Below, piece by piece: positions 1 to 5,203 of a DNA stretch of 5,203 bases. Position numbers and translations under genes: made by a program. The notes under the pieces are model-generated. The model saw only the letters and a program-made list of their open reading frames with translations. It made no database searches and had not been told where the DNA came from. Numbering within the stretch: position 1 is the first letter of the stretch; each line of letters opens with the position of its first letter. This stretch comes from Acidobacteriota bacterium. Lineage in GTDB: Bacteria; Acidobacteriota; Blastocatellia; Pyrinomonadales; Pyrinomonadaceae. The stretch lies in assembly GCA_019247865.1 (NCBI GenBank), contig JAFBAJ010000757.1, positions 1 to 5,203 on the forward strand, in the 5' to 3' direction.

Positions 1-1106
1 TCCTTGAACTCCGGCTGCGGGTCTGCTTCGTACTGGATGAAGCCCTGCGAGCCGTAGAGGTTCTTGAGGCTCTTGAAGAGCGCGTCCGAAATCCTCTTGC
101 CGTCGGCCACGTCGCCCTTCTTGAGACCGATGACGGCCTGAATCACCTGTTCCGAAAAGATGGAGTTGCCTTCGATCTTGATGTCGCCGATGCGGTAGAG
201 CTTGCCCTCCGTGATGGGCACGATGACGCGCAGGGCTTCGTCGGTCGAAGAGATGAAGGGCAGCGGGATGAAGAAGCCGGTCCGGCGACGGCCCAAGCCT
301 TCGACGCGCGGCTCGCCCGTGCGTGCCTGCAGATAGCCCTTCGAGCGCATGTAGTTGCGCACGTTGTTGAGATCGTAGTCGAGCTTATCCCGATCCAGAA
401 TGTCCTGCCCGCGAAAACGCGAGATGAGCCCGGATTCCTTGACCAGCTTGAGCTGCGAGCGCAATTTGCCGTCGCTGAAGATCGTGTTGCCTTCAAACTG
501 AATCTCGACGATGCGGACGCGCTCGCCTTCGTTGACGACGAAGGTGATGGCGGTCGAGGTGGCGGAGACTTCGTCCTCTCGAATCTCGATCGTGGCGTTG
601 GGCCGCCCGTGCGAGGCGAGCAGCTCTTTGATGACGCGTGTGGCGCTGCGGGCCTTGACCGGGTCGTAGATGGATTCTTTCGAGATGCCGACGCGCTGCT
701 CGCGGAAAGCCTTGAGGACGTCCGATTCCGGGACACTCTTCAAGCCCTCGAACTGTATGTCGCGGATGATCTGTAGCTCTTTAACTTCAAAGATGACGTT
801 GACGCCGCCGCGCACGCCCTCTTCGGTCAGCACGCGAGTCGCCGTCTTATCGAAAAATCCGAGCGCCAGGATAGCCTGCAAGTCGCGCTCAACCTGCTGC
901 TGATTAAAGACATCGCCGGGTCTGGTCTGCACGTAATAAAGGATGTCTTCGTCGCGCAGGCGGCGATTGCCCTGTACGTCCACGGATTCGACCAGTTGTT
1001 GCGGCGGCGCATTTTGCGCCAGCGCGGTGCGCTGCGCGGCCAGCGGCAGAACGATGCCGACGATGGCGCTCAGCAAAATGAGCAGAGAGGCACGACGAGT
1101 TTGCAT
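1..1106 (-). CDS. bamA: Outer membrane protein assembly factor BamA, N-terminal part (runs off the left edge)
   Basis: BamA is the Omp85-family core of the machine that folds and inserts beta-barrel proteins into the outer membrane; its periplasmic POTRA domains receive the substrates. The frame is open from the ATG at 1104-1106 to base 1 (368 full codons); the C-terminal barrel lies outside the window. Residues 1-30 form a signal peptide: basic start MQTRR, a hydrophobic stretch at about 8-23, and a likely cut after ALA at 28-30. Four POTRA domains follow, at about 37-110, 111-194, 195-300 and from 301 on. Repeating marks are VDVQGNRRL (42-50), IQFEGLKSV (117-125), IQFEGNTIFSD (202-212) and IKIEGNSIFSE (309-319), and G-[FY] turns such as RSKGYLQA and GSQGFIQY. 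POTRA3 is longer than usual, with an extra loop at about 266-289. The start is supported by the signal peptide and a GAGGG 10 bases upstream. The family call is firm; the remaining length is unknown. Confidence 0.93.
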   Translation of the reverse strand, partial: MQTRRASLLILLSAIVGIVLPLAAQRTALAQNAPPQQLVESVDVQGNRRLRDEDILYYVQTRPGDVFNQQQVERDLQAILALGFFDKTATRVLTEEGVRGGVNVIFEVKELQIIRDIQFEGLKSVPESDVLKAFREQRVGISKESIYDPVKARSATRVIKELLASHGRPNATIEIREDEVSATSTAITFVVNEGERVRIVEIQFEGNTIFSDGKLRSQLKLVKESGLISRFRGQDILDRDKLDYDLNNVRNYMRSKGYLQARTGEPRVEGLGRRRTGFFIPLPFISSTDEALRVIVPITEGKLYRIGDIKIEGNSIFSEQVIQAVIGLKKGDVADGKRISDALFKSLKNLYGSQGFIQYEADPQPEFK

Positions 1107-1116
1107 AAATGCTTTT

Positions 1117-1121
1117 CCCTC
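1117..1121 (-). promoter_or_regulatory. Ribosome binding site of bamA
   Basis: On the minus strand GAGGG stands 10 bases before the ATG at 1104-1106. It is the only clear Shine-Dalgarno match in front of a start in this window, and it fixes the bamA start together with the signal peptide that begins there. Confidence 0.7.
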
Positions 1122-1165
1122 AGAGTTCTCGGTAAGACTTTAGGGAGCGCGTAATTAAGCTAAAT

Positions 1166-1185
1166 GTAAAAAGATAAAAGGCAAA
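1166..1185 (+). repeat. Diverged lone copy of the A-rich heptamer repeat
   Basis: This 20-base stretch matches 1303-1322, inside the left arm of the nearby inverted repeat, at 19 of 20 positions (A instead of G at 1174). It lies in the same orientation as that arm, 60 bases upstream of the bamA ATG. It has no inverted partner of its own but could pair with the right arm (1343-1374). It looks like a decayed or partial member of the same repeat type. Confidence 0.55.
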
Positions 1186-1286
1186 CAGTAAACGCCCTGG
1201 AATCTGCGTTCGGACTATTTACAGGAAGCAGTTGGATTCACAGCGCACACGCGCAGTTGCCAGCTACCCGTCCAGCAAAGTTGCGC

Positions 1287-1315
1287 ATTATACAAGGCAA
1301 AAGTAAAAAGGTAAA
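1287..1315 (-). promoter_or_regulatory. Candidate sigma-70-type promoter for bamA
   Basis: The minus strand shows a perfect TATAAT at 1292-1287. Seventeen bases upstream is TTTACC (1315-1310), matching 4 of 6 positions of TTGACA. The -35 element and almost all of the spacer lie inside the left arm of the inverted repeat, and the -10 begins one base beyond it. Transcription would start near 1280, giving a leader of roughly 175 bases before bamA. No better promoter was seen nearer the gene. The -10 is strong and the -35 is weak, so the call is tentative. Confidence 0.4.
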
Positions 1316-1374
1316 AGGCAAAAGGATACCCTCGGCGATCAGCCTTTTGCCTTTTACCTTTTTACTTTTGCCTT
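1294..1374. repeat. Perfect 32-bp inverted repeat of A-rich heptamers (possible clpC terminator)
   Basis: The left arm (1294-1325) and right arm (1343-1374) are exact reverse complements over 32 bases, around a 17-base loop (1326-1342). The left arm reads as four seven-base units, AAGGCAA, AAGTAAA, AAGGTAA and AAGGCAA, plus a trailing AAGG. The structure begins 13 bases after the clpC stop, so the clpC transcript would end in a long, fairly AU-rich stem. That could end transcription or protect the 3' end, but no U-run follows the stem, so it is not a textbook intrinsic terminator. Heptamer-built intergenic repeats are known in other phyla, for example the STRR repeats of cyanobacteria. Whether this one is dispersed in its genome cannot be seen here. 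Confidence 0.9.
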
Positions 1375-1387
1375 ATCTTAGTTCGTG

Positions 1388-3772
<2,385 letters not shown>

Positions 3773-3867
3773 AATGAAACCAGATACCGAGTGCTGGGTT
3801 GTTATGATTGCTCGTGCCGGGCGAAGTGCTTCAGGGAGACGAGAGCGACCAGGCCCCGCGCCCGCAC

Positions 3868-3896
3868 AGTATAACCTATTCGAGAGACTGTCCGAA
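3868..3896 (-). promoter_or_regulatory. Candidate clpC promoter
   Basis: On the minus strand a TATACT (3873-3868) lies about 95 bases before the clpC start. Seventeen bases further upstream is TTCGGA (3896-3891), a poor -35; an alternative CGGACA at 3894-3889 fits TTGACA better but leaves only 15 bases of spacer. The position just after the weak hairpin that follows the kinase gene suits separate transcription of clpC. No full CIRCE or CtsR operator was seen near it. Confidence 0.35.
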
Positions 3897-3905
3897 AGCC
3901 TGATT

Positions 3906-3931
3906 AAAAAATTAGATTGGAGAAATCCTAA
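3906..3931 (-). terminator. Possible weak intrinsic terminator after the kinase-fold gene
   Basis: The minus-strand transcript can form a seven-pair stem (3931-3924 with 3918-3912, one bulged base) around a five-base loop, followed at once by six U residues (3911-3906). It begins about 20 bases after the stop of the kinase-fold gene, where a terminator would be expected. The stem is short and AU-rich, so it would be leaky at best and may be chance. Confidence 0.35.
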
Positions 3932-3950
3932 GGCGCTGTCAGCCATAAAT

Positions 3951-5024
3951 TCAGCTCGACACCAGCTCGCCGCAACGCAAATCTTTGTAGGCTTCGGAGA
4001 TTCTCTCGAAATTATGCCACCAGACCATCGCCGGTATCTGCTTGCTGTCCCACTGCTGAACCGGAGTGAAGAGATGCGTCATCACCGAATAACGGTAATC
4101 CAGCAGGCAATCTTCCCAGGAGTAACCGGTCACGCCGTGCGAGAGCAGAGCCCGATGATAATGGCCCAATAACGATTCCTCCATCAACGCCCGGCGCGCG
4201 GGAAACCATTGGAGCGCCATCATATAAGCGAGGTCGTTGGTCGGCGGACGAATCCGGTTGGTGGTCGCGAGGTCGATCAGATAAGCGCGCCCGTGTTCCA
4301 CATCTTTCGGATGGAGAAAGTTCCAGAGATGCGCGTCGCCGTGAATCAGCGTGTTCCGCTCGACAGACATCAGCCGCCGCTCCCAGAACGCAGGCAGGAA
4401 GGCCAGAGCCTCCTCGCAGGCGATGCGCCGCTCTTTTGAGAGCCGGTCGCCAAGAAATTCCACAAAGCCTGAGAGAGCCTGTCTGTTCCGGCTCACGATC
4501 TTTTCGAGCGCCGCCGCATCCAGCAGCACTCCTCTCTCCGTGCCCAGGCCCGGATGGTTCCACCAGAAGGCGTGAAACTGCGCCAGCGTCTCGACGCACA
4601 ACTCGCAATGGCGCAGGGAAGGCGGGACGGGCAGCTCCGGCTGAAAGTGTGTCTCCGAGAGGTCTTCCAGCAGCAGATGCGATTTTTGTGATGTCTGTGA
4701 CAAGACAGAATCAAAACAGCGCACCACGGGCGGGTCAGCCATCGTCGCCGTGAGCGCTTGATAGATCTCCACTTCATCCAAGCCCATCTTCAAAGCGGCT
4801 TCGTTCTCCGCGAAAGGGACTTTGAGCAGCAGGCTGTTGGGAAGCGCCGGAGCAGCATCGTTGGAGTAGAGAACCTCCAGCCGATAGATCTGAGAAAAGA
4901 AGGTCCCGAAAGATTTGTGGCTCAGCCGGGCGACGCGCCCGCGCGCGAGGTGGCCGCGTCGCCGCAGCCTCTCGGTCAGCCATTCCGGCGTGAGCTGCTC
5001 TTCGTTTTCGATGGGTTCGGTCAT
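3951..5024 (-). CDS. Phosphotransferase of the APH / choline kinase fold (EcKinase-like), substrate unknown
   Basis: This 357-residue protein has the kinase-like fold of aminoglycoside, choline and ecdysteroid kinases, which transfer phosphate from ATP to small hydroxylated molecules. Visible marks are the ATP-contacting lysine in LLLKVPF (K68), helix-C glutamates in DEVEIYQAL (E84 or E86), a hinge-like LLLEDLSE (117-124), the catalytic loop LIHGDAHLWNFL (226-237; D230, N235), the metal-binding aspartate in LIDLATT (D251), and the later DLAYMM (264-269). All key catalytic residues appear present, so it should be active. No signal peptide or membrane segment is seen, so it is probably cytoplasmic. 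The ATG lies 11 bases after the stop of the LolD-like gene, suggesting one transcript; no clear Shine-Dalgarno precedes it, which would fit translational coupling. The C-terminal part is rich in Trp, His and Tyr, as is common where such kinases bind substrate. Nothing supports calling it an antibiotic-resistance gene. Confidence 0.85.
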   Translation of the reverse strand: MTEPIENEEQLTPEWLTERLRRRGHLARGRVARLSHKSFGTFFSQIYRLEVLYSNDAAPALPNSLLLKVPFAENEAALKMGLDEVEIYQALTATMADPPVVRCFDSVLSQTSQKSHLLLEDLSETHFQPELPVPPSLRHCELCVETLAQFHAFWWNHPGLGTERGVLLDAAALEKIVSRNRQALSGFVEFLGDRLSKERRIACEEALAFLPAFWERRLMSVERNTLIHGDAHLWNFLHPKDVEHGRAYLIDLATTNRIRPPTNDLAYMMALQWFPARRALMEESLLGHYHRALLSHGVTGYSWEDCLLDYRYSVMTHLFTPVQQWDSKQIPAMVWWHNFERISEAYKDLRCGELVSS

Positions 5025-5035
5025 TGGTTTTCAGA

Positions 5036-5203
5036 CTACTGGCTGAGCTTTCCATCGCGCAAATGCAGCACGCGGTCGCAGAGCGACGCGAGCCGTTCGT
5101 TGTGCGTGGCGATGACGACGGCGGCCTGCTGCGTGCGGCAGTAAGCAGCGAGGAGCGCGCCCAACTCTTCGCCGATGTGTGCGTCGAGGTTTCCGGTCGG
5201 CTC
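5036..5203 (-). CDS. lolD: LolD-type ABC transporter ATP-binding protein, C-terminal end (runs off the right edge)
   Basis: Only the last 55 codons and the TAG stop (5036-5038) are in the window. They begin within the Walker B/D-loop with EPTGNLD, including the catalytic glutamate that follows the Walker B aspartate, and continue to the H-loop histidine in ATHNERLA (residues 32-39 of the fragment) and the closing strand RVLHLRDGKL. EPTGNLD and a short tail ending soon after DGKL are typical of the LolD/MacB/FtsE-like group of small ATPases. LolD powers LolCE, which releases lipoproteins from the inner membrane for transport to the outer membrane. Proximity to bamA favours LolD over MacB or FtsE, but the deciding N-terminal half and any partner permease lie outside the window. 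Confidence 0.75.
   Translation of the reverse strand, partial: EPTGNLDAHIGEELGALLAAYCRTQQAAVVIATHNERLASLCDRVLHLRDGKLSQ

Noticed and set aside
143..736. 197-codon open frame on the minus strand
   Set aside because: It is an out-of-frame reading of bamA, Ser/Arg/Ala-rich, while the true frame gives clean POTRA domains.
1294..1374. Insertion sequence or CRISPR repeat
   Set aside because: There is no transposase, no target-site duplication was visible at the edges, and there are no regularly spaced direct repeats with unique spacers.
3789..3795. GAGTGCT upstream of clpC, resembling half of a CIRCE heat-shock operator
   Set aside because: CIRCE needs an inverted partner (TTAGCACTC) nine bases away on this strand, and none is present.
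3773..3946. 58-codon N-terminal extension of clpC from an upstream in-frame ATG
   Set aside because: The canonical Clp N-terminus starts at MFERYTEKARR. The extension resembles no Clp sequence and covers the candidate clpC promoter.
3951..5024. Antibiotic-resistance (aminoglycoside or macrolide) kinase
   Set aside because: Only the general kinase-like fold is visible. The genomic setting is housekeeping, with no mobile element, and nothing points to an antibiotic substrate.

Overview
The window carries four genes, all on the minus strand, read from right to left. They are the last 55 codons of a LolD-type ABC transporter ATPase, a complete aminoglycoside-phosphotransferase/choline-kinase-fold protein (357 aa), a complete ClpC-type AAA+ unfoldase (794 aa with the start chosen here), and the first 368 codons of the outer-membrane assembly protein BamA. 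The DNA is GC-rich with dense coding. The BamA and LolD-like genes point to a Gram-negative (diderm) bacterium. A ClpC rather than a ClpA, together with the style of the BamA POTRA region, suggests Acidobacteriota, perhaps a Blastocatellia-like lineage; this taxonomic guess is inference from recall, not a search.

Layout: the LolD-like gene ends at 5036 and the kinase-fold gene starts 11 bases later, so the two are probably cotranscribed. A weak hairpin followed by six U residues lies about 20 bases past the kinase stop. A plausible sigma-70-type promoter for clpC follows inside the 178-base gap. The 281-base gap between clpC and bamA holds a perfect 32-bp inverted repeat built of A-rich heptamers, starting 13 bases after the clpC stop. 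Flush against its far side is a consensus TATAAT that could drive bamA. A diverged third copy of the repeat core lies closer to bamA, and a good Shine-Dalgarno precedes the bamA ATG.

Functionally, three genes concern envelope biogenesis or protein quality control: lipoprotein release (LolD), unfolding for ClpP (ClpC) and outer-membrane protein insertion (BamA). The kinase-fold protein is the odd member and its substrate cannot be read from sequence. The two points most worth a second look are the ClpC, whose middle (M) coiled-coil domain appears to be missing and replaced by a short unrelated linker, and the heptamer-based perfect palindrome between clpC and bamA. I see no mobile element, CRISPR array, RNA gene or obvious new multi-gene system.
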